7,921 nucleotides of DNA from UBA10427 sp003500135 (GTDB taxonomy: Bacteria > Bacteroidota > Bacteroidia > Cytophagales > Cyclobacteriaceae): contig CAWZYQ010000171.1 of assembly GCA_963966275.1 (NCBI GenBank), positions 1-7,921 on the forward strand, in the 5' to 3' direction. The position numbers and the translations under genes were made by a program. How positions within the stretch are numbered: the first letter of the stretch is position 1; the number at the start of each line of letters is the position of its first letter. Below the pieces are notes generated by a model. It searched no databases, was not told where the DNA came from, and saw nothing but the letters and a program-made list of their open reading frames with translations. This document shows, piece by piece, positions 1 to 6,430 of this stretch.

Positions 1-11
1 GGGTCTTCGCA

Positions 12-19
12 CAAAACTA
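12..19 (-). promoter_or_regulatory. Possible promoter -7 box for a gene beyond the left edge
   Basis: On the minus strand this reads TAGTTTTG, a match to the Bacteroidota -7 consensus TAnnTTTG. Twenty bases upstream, at 40-43, is TTTA, one mismatch from the -33 element TTTG. It lies downstream of the HNH endonuclease stop codon and would drive a gene outside the window. AT-rich DNA produces such matches by chance, so this is tentative. Confidence 0.3.
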
Positions 20-28
20 TAAAACTAT
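13..28. repeat. Tandem 8-bp repeat (AAAACTAT x2)
   Basis: AAAACTAT occurs twice without a break, at 13-20 and 21-28. A separate direct repeat, ATGACCTTAA, occurs at 29-38 and again at 64-73. All lie in the 91 bases after the HNH gene and overlap the possible promoter there. The units are short and the region is AT-rich, so the repeat is real as sequence but no function can be given. Confidence 0.5.
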
Positions 29-91
29 ATGACCTTAACTAAACGGCATTAAACCATAATTGAATGACCTTAAAACCTTTTTGCAGATATC

Positions 92-622
92 TCAAACAGC
101 TTTATAGCTATATATTTCTTTGGTTTTTGTACCCAGGTAAGGCTTCCATTCTTTGTAGTTGTACCCTGAAAATTCCCTTAAGAACATGATATACGATGGC
201 CTGAAGGGTTTATAGTTTAAAGATAAGCCAGCATCGCGAGGGGTAACATCGCCTTTTTTGGCATTGCATCTTTTACAAGCAGTAATCAGGTTGTCCCAAG
301 TGGTTTTTCCACCGCGCGATTTGGGAATAACATGATCCATGGTAAGGTCTTTGGGAGAGCCACAATATTGACAGGTATAACTGTCGCGTTTAAAAATATT
401 TTCTCTCGATAGCAAAACACTGCGATAAGGAATATTGATGTACTTCTTCAATTTGATGACCGAGGGCATAACGTATTCCCTGGTCACCGTATGGATTACT
501 TGGTTTTCCTTTTCTTTGACAAGTTCTGCTTTGTTTAGATATACCAGTAGGAAGGCACGTTGTACCGTGCATATTGATATTGGATTGAAATCCAGGTTTA
601 ATACCAATACTCTTCCGTTCAT
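92..622 (-). CDS. HNH endonuclease family protein
   Basis: A 176-residue protein with a complete HNH nuclease fold in its second half. The zinc-binding cysteines are in two CxxC pairs, C84/C87 and C116/C119. The catalytic core DHVIPKSRGG covers residues 96-105, with H97 as the expected general base, followed by W109, N111, N120 and K123-G124. The first 70 residues start with the VLVLNLDFNPIS motif typical of small stand-alone chromosomal HNH proteins of Bacteroidota and cyanobacteria, whose biological role is not settled. The fold cuts DNA with a divalent metal ion. The ATG at 622 overlaps the TGA of the upstream peptidase gene (ATGA), so translation is probably coupled. There is no partner methylase, McrBC-type gene, intron or IscB-like domain here, so a restriction, homing or RNA-guided role is not supported. 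The family call is firm; the function is open. Confidence 0.9.
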   Translation of the reverse strand: MNGRVLVLNLDFNPISICTVQRAFLLVYLNKAELVKEKENQVIHTVTREYVMPSVIKLKKYINIPYRSVLLSRENIFKRDSYTCQYCGSPKDLTMDHVIPKSRGGKTTWDNLITACKRCNAKKGDVTPRDAGLSLNYKPFRPSYIMFLREFSGYNYKEWKPYLGTKTKEIYSYKAV

Positions 623-1413
623 CCTGATAATATTCTTCTTAACCCAATTAAATCGTGGGTGTATTTACCTAATTCTTCATTAAATATACCCTTTTCATCT
701 AAAAAATCTAACCTAACTTTCCCAGAAGCATGAATAATTTTAGAATCTTCCAATAATATGCCTACATGATTTATTTTCCCTTCCTTATTTTTAAAAAAAA
801 CAAGGTCTCCCGGGTTTGCCATATCCAGGTCAGGCACTTTCTCTCCTTGTGTAAATTGTTCGCAGGCATCTCGTTTCAGTTTATAACCTGAAATTCTAAA
901 AACTTGTTGTGTAAAACCCGAACAATCTATTCCAAAAGGTGTTTTTCCACCCCATAAATAAGGCACATGAAGGTATTGGAGCGCTACTTGCTTCATCTGT
1001 TCAAAATGGTATTTGAGCCCCAGGTTTTTCGAATCGCCATTGAAGGCAAACTGCTCCTGTAGATCAAAAAGCTCAGTTGATGAGATTGGCAGAACACTCC
1101 CGAGAACGATATGTACCAGTTTTTTCTTATATAAAATCCCCGCTGTGATTTCAGTAGATATTTTTAGGTCAAGTTTATTAATTTGATCGAAATAGTCCTT
1201 TTCAATCCCCTTGTGTTGAAGTTGATCGATCCAGCCTTCATAACCATCAAAATACACCCTAATTTGGAGCCATTTATGGTCGTTGGATTCATCTAATACT
1301 TTGTAATGGTCTCCAAATAGCAACTGTGTGATCATTTCTGACTGGTCCCTGGCCTCTCTTCTTACCGGTACAACACTAAGCCGGCAAACACCATACCCCA
1401 TTATTTCACTCAT
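619..1413 (-). CDS. SH3 domain + NlpC/P60 cell-wall peptidase (C40 family)
   Basis: A 264-residue cysteine peptidase. Residues 1 to about 67 look like a bacterial SH3 domain ending in GYEGWIDQLQ. A linker region with a second SH3-like character (about 80-125) follows. The NlpC/P60 catalytic domain covers about 135-262. It has the nucleophile in DCSG (C164), the base in NHVGI (H216) and a third polar residue in IIHASG (H228), and the PYLWGGKTPFG stretch that precedes the nucleophile. Length and order resemble YkfC-type gamma-D-glutamyl-L-diamino acid endopeptidases, which cut L-Ala-gamma-D-Glu-diaminopimelate peptides during peptidoglycan recycling. No signal peptide or lipobox is visible, which fits a cytoplasmic recycling enzyme; the exact substrate is inference. 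Its ATG overlaps the smpB stop codon by four bases, and its own stop overlaps the HNH start. Confidence 0.88.
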   Translation of the reverse strand: MSEIMGYGVCRLSVVPVRREARDQSEMITQLLFGDHYKVLDESNDHKWLQIRVYFDGYEGWIDQLQHKGIEKDYFDQINKLDLKISTEITAGILYKKKLVHIVLGSVLPISSTELFDLQEQFAFNGDSKNLGLKYHFEQMKQVALQYLHVPYLWGGKTPFGIDCSGFTQQVFRISGYKLKRDACEQFTQGEKVPDLDMANPGDLVFFKNKEGKINHVGILLEDSKIIHASGKVRLDFLDEKGIFNEELGKYTHDLIGLRRILSG

Positions 1414-1877
1414 ATTTTTGTACGAGACATTTCACGTTTTAAATCTTTGTCTTTGATATCCTGTCGCTTATCATGTAGCTTTTTACCCTTAGCCAGTGCA
1501 ATTTCAAGTTTCGCCCAACCCCTGTCATTGATAAACAGTCGGGTAGGAATGAGTGTAAGGCCCTTTTCCTTCAGTTTACTGTCAATTTTTCCTATTTCTT
1601 TTTTGCTTAATAGCAATTTTCTTTGCCGGGTGGGTTCATGGTTGAAATGGCTCGCCTGCTCGTAAGGTGAGATATGCATGTCCTTAACAAAAATCTCACC
1701 CTTATGTACGAAACAATAGGCTTGTTGCAAGCTGGCTTTACCCTGTCGGATCGATTTTATTTCAGTCCCCTTCAAAGTAATTCCAGCAATATATTTATTC
1801 AAAAACTGGTATTCAAATCCCGCTTTGCGGTTTTTGATGTGTATTTTGTTTGAGAATTCCTTTTTGTCTTTAGCCAT
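1410..1877 (-). CDS. smpB: SsrA-binding protein SmpB
   Basis: SmpB binds tmRNA and delivers it to stalled ribosomes in trans-translation. The protein is 155 residues, normal for the family. The conserved N-terminal beta-barrel signature GTEIKSIRQGKASL covers 37-50, followed by VKDMHISPY (64-72). The basic C-terminal tail KGKKLHDKRQDIKDKDLKRE (130-149), which mimics an mRNA/tRNA part in the decoding site, is complete. I start the gene at the ATG at 1877 (MAKDKKEF). An in-frame ATG nine codons upstream at 1904 would add residues absent from the family, and it lies inside the predicted -7 promoter box, so it should not be in the transcript. Leader length would be about 20 bases, with no Shine-Dalgarno sequence. 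It is the first gene of a probable operon with the NlpC/P60 and HNH genes. Confidence 0.97.
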   Translation of the reverse strand: MAKDKKEFSNKIHIKNRKAGFEYQFLNKYIAGITLKGTEIKSIRQGKASLQQAYCFVHKGEIFVKDMHISPYEQASHFNHEPTRQRKLLLSKKEIGKIDSKLKEKGLTLIPTRLFINDRGWAKLEIALAKGKKLHDKRQDIKDKDLKREMSRTKI

Positions 1878-1901
1878 AAAGATGTTATGTATAATACAGT
1901 T

Positions 1902-1909
1902 CAAAGATA
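1902..1909 (-). promoter_or_regulatory. Promoter -7 box upstream of smpB
   Basis: On the minus strand this reads TATCTTTG, an exact match to the Bacteroidota -7 consensus TAnnTTTG. It sits 24 bases upstream of the smpB ATG at 1877, which predicts transcription starting near 1896. No clear -33 TTTG is present: the upstream stretch is a T-run (complement of 1915-1930). The position argues for an own promoter of the smpB operon and against translation starting at 1904. Confidence 0.55.
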
Positions 1910-1953
1910 AGAAGTTAAAAAAAGAAATTTTCCAGGATCCTCTAAATCAAAAA

Positions 1954-2790
1954 TTAATCCGTATTCGACCTATTATTGGAAGGGTTATTTTGTTCATTTA
2001 AATTGATGATATACATTCCTTTTTCCACATTTTTTCGTTTAGGATCGCTTATATCGTCTTTCAGTTCAACAGGTAGTTTTTGTTCTTCATTTATTCTTCC
2101 AAATTCAACGAAAAAATCTGGTTTTTCTTCGATTTCAGGGCCGGTAAGCCTGTTTTCTGAAAATATCAATTTAAGCGCATTTGGGTTTGTTGGGGAATAA
2201 ATTGAAATATCATTCTTAGGGATGACTTCAAGGTCGAAGTCCCTTAAATTGTGTTCAACGGCGACTATGTCGTCAAACACGATATCAACGGTGTCCTGGT
2301 CAACCCATATTGCAAATTTTCCGGAGAGTTCATCTTCAATGTTGCTTTGGAAATAAAATGGTCCATAGTGACGCTTTTCAGGGTATAGGATTAATTGATT
2401 TTGTGAATAAATACTCGTATCACCAAGAAATCCTATGGCTATTCCCTTCCGGTTCTGAACTTCTGCATGAAAAGAAATTTTGTAGATTTTATCTTCGTAT
2501 ATGCTCATGTTTTGGAAGAGCATGAGTACAGCATGCCGGGTGGTGTCTATCTGGTTGATTTTAATTTCTGCACTTAACGTAGAATCATTTTCTACTTTGC
2601 CGGTTGTGAATTTTGCCTGAACATATCCTTCTTTCCAAAGTGTCCAGAATTGGCGACCTTGTTCAAAACCACCGTTCAGAACTACATTGCGTCGCTTTTC
2701 AAAACTCATTGGTGATATCTGAGCATTTAATGGCAAGCCAATGAATATTAATGCAACCACGCATATGATATGTCTGAGACTAAAGCGCAT
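1954..2790 (-). CDS. Secreted protein of unknown function with carbohydrate-binding-like domain
   Basis: A 278-residue protein I cannot assign to a named family. Residues 1-23 form a clear Sec signal peptide (basic start MRFSLRH, hydrophobic core, ALNAQ-like end), with probable cleavage after A23. Residues about 35-180 start with NVVLNGGFEQGRQFWTLW, the NGGFE...W pattern that opens CBM4/9-like and related jelly-roll domains, and contain alternating beta-like segments ending in VDIVFDDIVAVE, the usual last strand of that fold. Ligand binding is inference. The rest (about 190-278) is hydrophilic and ends in an Asn/Ser-rich tail (NNPSNNRSN). There is no lipobox and no type IX sorting domain. The ATG at 2790 follows the xseB stop by 29 bases; a TAAATTTG box in that gap (2804-2811) is a possible weak promoter but would leave almost no leader. 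Probably cotranscribed with xseAB, though without obvious functional link. Confidence 0.75.
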   Translation of the reverse strand: MRFSLRHIICVVALIFIGLPLNAQISPMSFEKRRNVVLNGGFEQGRQFWTLWKEGYVQAKFTTGKVENDSTLSAEIKINQIDTTRHAVLMLFQNMSIYEDKIYKISFHAEVQNRKGIAIGFLGDTSIYSQNQLILYPEKRHYGPFYFQSNIEDELSGKFAIWVDQDTVDIVFDDIVAVEHNLRDFDLEVIPKNDISIYSPTNPNALKLIFSENRLTGPEIEEKPDFFVEFGRINEEQKLPVELKDDISDPKRKNVEKGMYIINLNEQNNPSNNRSNTD

Positions 2791-2819
2791 GATAATTATT
2801 CAACAAATTTAATGCCTTT

Positions 2820-3017
2820 TTACTCCTGAAGGTCATCTAAAGTCTTTTCAATTTTTTGAGTCGTTCCTTTCAGCTCAGTTTTACATTGAGAAATGAGCTT
2901 GGCAGCCCGGTCTACAAGATCATGTAACTCATCAATACTGGCATTGCCTTCTTCTATTTTAGTCATGATTTGCTCCAATTCCTCAATTGCTTTTGTATAA
3001 CTAAATCCTTTTTTCAT
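2820..3017 (-). CDS. xseB: Exodeoxyribonuclease VII small subunit
   Basis: A 65-residue helical protein with the family pattern FSYTKAIEELEQIMTKIEEG (residues 5-24) followed by IDELHDLVDRAAKLISQCKTEL. XseB packs along the helical arm of XseA to form exonuclease VII, which degrades single-stranded DNA from both ends without a metal requirement. I start at the ATG at 3017 (MKKGFSY). An in-frame upstream ATG at 3077 would add 20 residues unlike the family and overlap the end of xseA by 32 bases. With the chosen start the gene begins 28 bases after xseA, as expected for an operon of two subunits. Confidence 0.95.
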   Translation of the reverse strand: MKKGFSYTKAIEELEQIMTKIEEGNASIDELHDLVDRAAKLISQCKTELKGTTQKIEKTLDDLQE

Positions 3018-3045
3018 TGTGTCTCTATTAAAAATATTCAGGATG

Positions 3046-4353
3046 TCAATTTTTGTTATCAATCTTGGTGATATCACTTTCTATGGTTCGATCAACTAAA
3101 TGCGTTTGAATCGTCATTCCTGCATCAAGTGGGGTATCTGATGTTACTTTTTTGCCATTCAAAGTGGTAATTGAATACCCTCTTTTTAAAACCTGCTTCG
3201 GATCTAAGCTTCCAAGGTAATGATGATAATTTTCAATGGTACGGCTGATATTATCCAATTCATTTTTAGTCACCGATTGAATTCTTTCAATGTATTTATT
3301 TAGTTGTTCTTCTCTCTTCGCCAATACATTTCTCGATGTGTTGGTCAGGCTAGATATGAGGCTATCTAATTTTCGCCATTCATTAAGCGCTATTTTTTGT
3401 ACAGTTTTATTGATCATCCATGCTTTTTGTTCCAGGGCTCGTCGCTCAACTTCCATGTGTTTGTCGGCATACCAGGCCAGATTCTGGAAAGTGGCTTCTA
3501 ATCTTTCTTCGAAAGCCCTAATACCTTGTAAGATGAACTCAGATACTGCGGTAGGTGTTTTCATACGCGTGTGCGCCACCAAATCAGCAATGGTTTCATC
3601 CCTTTCGTGACCAATTCCTGTAACAATGGGCAATGGAAATTGGGCAATATGACTGCACAGCTCATAGCTGTCGAAACAATCAAGATCTGAGGAGGCCCCG
3701 CCACCTCTGATTAGTACTACCAAATCAAAGCGGTGCGACATGTCATTGATTTTCATGAGCGCTTTAATAATGGAATCTTCGGCCTGTTCACCTTGCATTA
3801 TGGCATTGAACAATTCGGTGTGGAGATTATAGCCCCGGTCATTTTGCTCCAATTGATGCATGAAATCACCATAGCCCGCTGCAGTTGGGGCGCTGATTAT
3901 GGCGATATGCTGAGGCACAAGTGGCAGATCAAGCATTTTATTCATATCAAATACCCCATCATCCACCAATTGATTAATTACAATCTGCCTTTTTTTGGCT
4001 CTTTCGCCCAATGTGAAACTTGCATCTACATCTTTAATGTTAAAGCTTAACCCAAATACTTCATGGTACTGAATAGTTACATTAATTAAGACGGTGATGC
4101 CTACCCTTAGACGTTCTCCGGTCATATTTTCAAACCAGGCAGATAAATTTCGATAGGTGTAAGACCAAATAGTAGCCCTGCTTTTTGCTACGATCCTTTC
4201 CTCTTCTTTTTGTATTAGCTCTAAGTAGCAATGCCCCTTCTGGTTTAAACGCATTTCACCTATTTCGGCAATGACCCAATAACTTGGTTCCAATTGGGCG
4301 CCGAGGGTCTCTTTTACGAGCTGATTTATTTCAAGAAGTGTAAAGTGTTGCAT
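3046..4353 (-). CDS. xseA: Exodeoxyribonuclease VII large subunit
   Basis: The catalytic subunit of exonuclease VII, 435 residues, close to the usual 400-460. An N-terminal OB-fold (about 1-105) binds single-stranded DNA. The catalytic domain shows ISAPTAAGYGDF (153-164), RGGGASSDLDCFD (216-228), GIGHERDETIADLVAHTR (246-263, with H249, D252 and D257 in the conserved active-site block) and KTPTAVSEF (265-273). A long helical arm (about 280-385) provides XseB docking. The C-terminal DPKQVLKRGYSI segment (near residue 388-400) is the usual end of the family. All key motifs are intact. The ATG at 4353 is the start of the conserved domain and lies about 29 bases downstream of the predicted transcription start. 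Role: processing of single-stranded ends in mismatch repair and recombination. First gene of an operon with xseB. Confidence 0.97.
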   Translation of the reverse strand: MQHFTLLEINQLVKETLGAQLEPSYWVIAEIGEMRLNQKGHCYLELIQKEEERIVAKSRATIWSYTYRNLSAWFENMTGERLRVGITVLINVTIQYHEVFGLSFNIKDVDASFTLGERAKKRQIVINQLVDDGVFDMNKMLDLPLVPQHIAIISAPTAAGYGDFMHQLEQNDRGYNLHTELFNAIMQGEQAEDSIIKALMKINDMSHRFDLVVLIRGGGASSDLDCFDSYELCSHIAQFPLPIVTGIGHERDETIADLVAHTRMKTPTAVSEFILQGIRAFEERLEATFQNLAWYADKHMEVERRALEQKAWMINKTVQKIALNEWRKLDSLISSLTNTSRNVLAKREEQLNKYIERIQSVTKNELDNISRTIENYHHYLGSLDPKQVLKRGYSITTLNGKKVTSDTPLDAGMTIQTHLVDRTIESDITKIDNKN

Positions 4354-4388
4354 TTATTGTATAACAATTTCACAATACTATGTTGTGC

Positions 4389-4396
4389 CAAAAGTA
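4389..4396 (-). promoter_or_regulatory. Promoter -7 box upstream of xseA
   Basis: On the minus strand this reads TACTTTTG, an exact match to TAnnTTTG and one of its commonest forms in Bacteroidota. It lies in the 63-base gap between the barrel gene and xseA, 35 bases before the xseA ATG, predicting a start of transcription near 4382. A convincing -33 TTTG at the right distance is not visible. It separates the xseAB transcript from the sigma-factor cassette. Confidence 0.55.
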
Positions 4397-4416
4397 GCGA
4401 AAAAAGCCAAGAAAGG

Positions 4417-5439
4417 TTAAAAGGATATGGTATAGCAGATCGATGCACCAAGAAAACTATTGCTCTCTGTATTTATGTTCTCACCGGGCAAAGCAACGGG
4501 AAAATTTAAAGTATAGCTTAATGATATCGCCCAGGATCCGGCATAGTAATTGACAGGCAGCGTAAAAGCATAATTCATCAGGCCAAAACTATTTTGTCCA
4601 TATTCTTCAAAAATGATTTCGTTGATTAATTCAGGATTATTCCTATACAATATTAAGAATCGTCCCCAGCCAATTTGTTGGATTAATTGCCGGTAGGTAT
4701 ATCTCTGTTCTGAAAACACAATGCTGGCATCTCCCAGTAAAAGATTAGCAAAAGGGGAAATGGTGATCCTGTGACTGGGCCTTTTTAAGACATTAAAGCT
4801 ACCCATCAGGGTAGGCCTGATGCGATGTGCCTGTTGATTGCCAAATAAGTATGAATAGTCGAGTCCGATAGAGAGCTTCCATACGTCGTAAAATACAGAG
4901 GCATTCAGAATATTATTGAAAGGATACTGTATTTCAAGCCCTTCCTCAAAGGTTTTGTTATAAAAAATATGATCATAATTGGCTGAAAATGTCCAGTTTT
5001 TCACGAAATGCATATAGCCCAGGCTGGCGGTGACGGAGTTAAAGCTTGGATCGTAGTTGCTGTTCCAGTAACTGTAAATATCGGCGAAGAAGCCATTTTT
5101 ATGATAATATGACAGACCGGTTGAAAAGCCATGTTGCTGAAAACCGAAATCCCTTCCGGCATTCACAATGTTGCTCGTGTACCCCAGTCGCAACATCAAA
5201 TTAGCGGGCATTTCTGCTGACCGGATAAGCGATTCCAGGATGTCATTGAATGAGCTGGTGTCGGATGTCATTTCAGCGAGAAGTAGTGAGTCAAAAGCAA
5301 GGTATTCTTCGATTAACTCTAAACTGACATCATCGTTAAGCAATAAGGAGTCTGTATCTTGCGCTTTCAAAGGTATAAACGCAAAAAAACTTGCCGCTAG
5401 CAGCAAGTAAAAAATGGTATTACGATATTTCCTGATCAA
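4417..5439 (-). CDS. Predicted outer-membrane beta-barrel protein of the sigma cassette
   Basis: A 340-residue exported protein without a recognised family. Residues 1-26 form a signal peptide (RKYR, then a hydrophobic stretch, cleavage likely after LKA). A short acidic region with two DSLLL copies (30-34 and 50-54) follows. From about residue 80 to the end there are many alternating aromatic/polar strands (for example LMLRLGYTSN, FSTGLSYYH, WTFSANYDH, LSIGLDYSYLF, WAISLSYTLNF), and the chain ends in ...YTISF with a terminal Phe, as in BAM-assembled outer-membrane barrels. The start is a TTG at 5439: there is an in-frame TAA directly upstream and no ATG until residue 57, and only the TTG start includes the signal peptide. 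The TTG overlaps the TGA of the preceding gene (TTGA), indicating coupling to the Spy-like gene. Its role as target or effector of the sigma system is inference. Confidence 0.75.
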   Translation of the reverse strand: MIRKYRNTIFYLLLAASFFAFIPLKAQDTDSLLLNDDVSLELIEEYLAFDSLLLAEMTSDTSSFNDILESLIRSAEMPANLMLRLGYTSNIVNAGRDFGFQQHGFSTGLSYYHKNGFFADIYSYWNSNYDPSFNSVTASLGYMHFVKNWTFSANYDHIFYNKTFEEGLEIQYPFNNILNASVFYDVWKLSIGLDYSYLFGNQQAHRIRPTLMGSFNVLKRPSHRITISPFANLLLGDASIVFSEQRYTYRQLIQQIGWGRFLILYRNNPELINEIIFEEYGQNSFGLMNYAFTLPVNYYAGSWAISLSYTLNFPVALPGENINTESNSFLGASICYTISF

Positions 5440-5930
5440 TTATTTCTTTGCTGGTAAAGCTCTTGTCTTCTTTCCCGCATAAGGTCGCGCCTTTGTTGGT
5501 TTTGTTGTCTTTGTTGTATTCTTTTCAATAGCATCCGGTTAAAATCCGTTTCTGCTCTTCGCAGCGCAGCTATTTGCGATGAGGATATCACGTCAAGCAT
5601 TTTTTGATTGTATTCTTTTTCAAGGGAAAGCATACGTTCCTTAACCCTTAAATTGAGCTCCATAAGGTTTTTCCCTTGTTCATCTGTCATATTTTCAGTG
5701 TCAATGCCACGTCGGGCCTCCATCAATTCCCTTTTCGCTTCTCTTCTTTTGTTGGAATATTCCCGATAAATTGGCCAGAATTTTTCTGCCTGCTCAGGAG
5801 ACAGTTCGAGCCTTTCGGTTATGAGCGCTATGCGGGCACTTTCAATTTTGTTTAGGGCTTCTTTGTTCTGTGCCTGGGCCGCTATTCCCAGGAACATCAA
5901 TACCCAAAATATATCTAATAACTTTTTCAT
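5436..5930 (-). CDS. Spy/CpxP/CnrX-like periplasmic protein, probable envelope-stress sensor
   Basis: A 164-residue exported helical protein. Residues 1-20 are a signal peptide ending in AQA. The mature part has LELSPEQAEKFWPIYREY (41-58), the first LTxxQ-type motif, and a second such segment, LDVISSSQIAALRRAE (112-127), giving the antiparallel helical-hairpin layout of Spy, CpxP and the metal sensor CnrX. The mature chain is basic (31 Lys/Arg against 24 Asp/Glu), with a Gln/Arg-rich tail (138-164). It has no His and no Cys, so CnrX-type nickel or cobalt binding is unlikely. Proteins of this sort beside sigma factors in Bacteroidota are often labelled sensors of ECF-type sigma factors. I start at the ATG at 5930 (MKKLLDIF); an upstream in-frame ATG at 5996 would run into the preceding gene and hide the signal peptide. 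It begins 7 bases after the anti-sigma gene. Confidence 0.82.
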   Translation of the reverse strand: MKKLLDIFWVLMFLGIAAQAQNKEALNKIESARIALITERLELSPEQAEKFWPIYREYSNKRREAKRELMEARRGIDTENMTDEQGKNLMELNLRVKERMLSLEKEYNQKMLDVISSSQIAALRRAETDFNRMLLKRIQQRQQNQQRRDLMRERRQELYQQRNN

Positions 5931-5937
5931 AATCCCA

Positions 5938-6387
5938 TTATTGAAATAAAAGATCGTTTGTTTCCAATTCAAGTAGGTACTCCTGTACCTGTTCATTCGT
6001 TAAATCGTCATCTGATATCAGATGTATTTCCTCAAGGAAAAGATCGTCCACATTAACGGATTCAATATCTATTTCTTCAAGAATTTCATCGGTTGTCATA
6101 TCGCTCATTTCAACATAAGCGATTAGGTCTTCGGTGCTCACACTTGCCAATATATCTTCCTGCTGCAAGGTATTATCCGGTCGAATTAGAAAGACATAAG
6201 CTGCAGTCAAAATCACTACCATTGCAGGTATGGCATAGGCAAATGCAGGTCTGCGCAATACTTGCCACCAGGATGTATATTCCAGCTTTTCTTTCTGGAC
6301 TTTTGATTGGATTATGCCCGGAAGTTTATCAAAGTAGTCGTCAGGTACTTTGTAAATATTCTTTTTTTGTATGTCTTCCAGTTTCAT
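5938..6387 (-). CDS. Single-pass membrane protein, probable anti-sigma factor
   Basis: A 149-residue protein. The N-terminus (1-46) is cytoplasmic by the positive-inside rule, with the YKVPDDYFDKLPGII motif (12-26) seen in proteins encoded beside ECF sigma factors in Bacteroidota. One transmembrane helix spans about 48-68 (FAYAIPAMVVILTAAYVFLI), flanked by R45-R46 on the inner side. The outer part, residues 70-149, has 25 Asp/Glu and no Lys or Arg. No zinc-binding anti-sigma motif (HxxxCxxC) is present, so it would be a non-ZAS type. Position directly after the sigma gene (43-base gap) and before a Spy-like protein supports an anti-sigma role comparable to CnrY; this is inference from context and topology. 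The ATG at 6387 is preceded by AAAAGGG, a possible weak ribosome-binding site. Confidence 0.7.
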   Translation of the reverse strand: MKLEDIQKKNIYKVPDDYFDKLPGIIQSKVQKEKLEYTSWWQVLRRPAFAYAIPAMVVILTAAYVFLIRPDNTLQQEDILASVSTEDLIAYVEMSDMTTDEILEEIDIESVNVDDLFLEEIHLISDDDLTNEQVQEYLLELETNDLLFQ

Positions 6388-6430
6388 TTCTATCCCTTTT
6401 TACAATTTGACCCCATTACGGGTTTAAGGT

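Noticed and set aside
92..622. HNH protein as a homing, restriction or RNA-guided (IscB-like) nuclease
   Set aside because: There is no RuvC or bridge domain, guide RNA, intron, methylase or repeat around it, and it is embedded in a housekeeping operon.
435..683. 82-codon plus-strand frame at the HNH/peptidase junction
   Set aside because: It is antisense to two well-supported genes, has no promoter or ribosome-binding site, and looks like a compositional shadow.
1911..1945. Possible terminator after the 278-residue secreted protein (AGGATCCT palindrome followed by a T-run on the minus strand)
   Set aside because: The palindrome has no loop and the second dyad has only four base pairs, so a stable hairpin is not supported; the T-run may simply be promoter-upstream sequence.
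3018..3077. Upstream start for xseB at 3077
   Set aside because: It adds 20 residues unlike the family and overlaps xseA; the ATG at 3017 begins the conserved FSYTKAIEELEQI region.
3290..3610. 106-codon open frame on the plus strand
   Set aside because: It lies wholly inside xseA, whose motifs are intact, and its translation has no recognisable domain. The same holds for the plus-strand frame at 3733-4050.
5931..5996. Upstream start for the Spy-like protein at 5996
   Set aside because: It lies inside the anti-sigma gene and would put 22 residues in front of a clear signal peptide.
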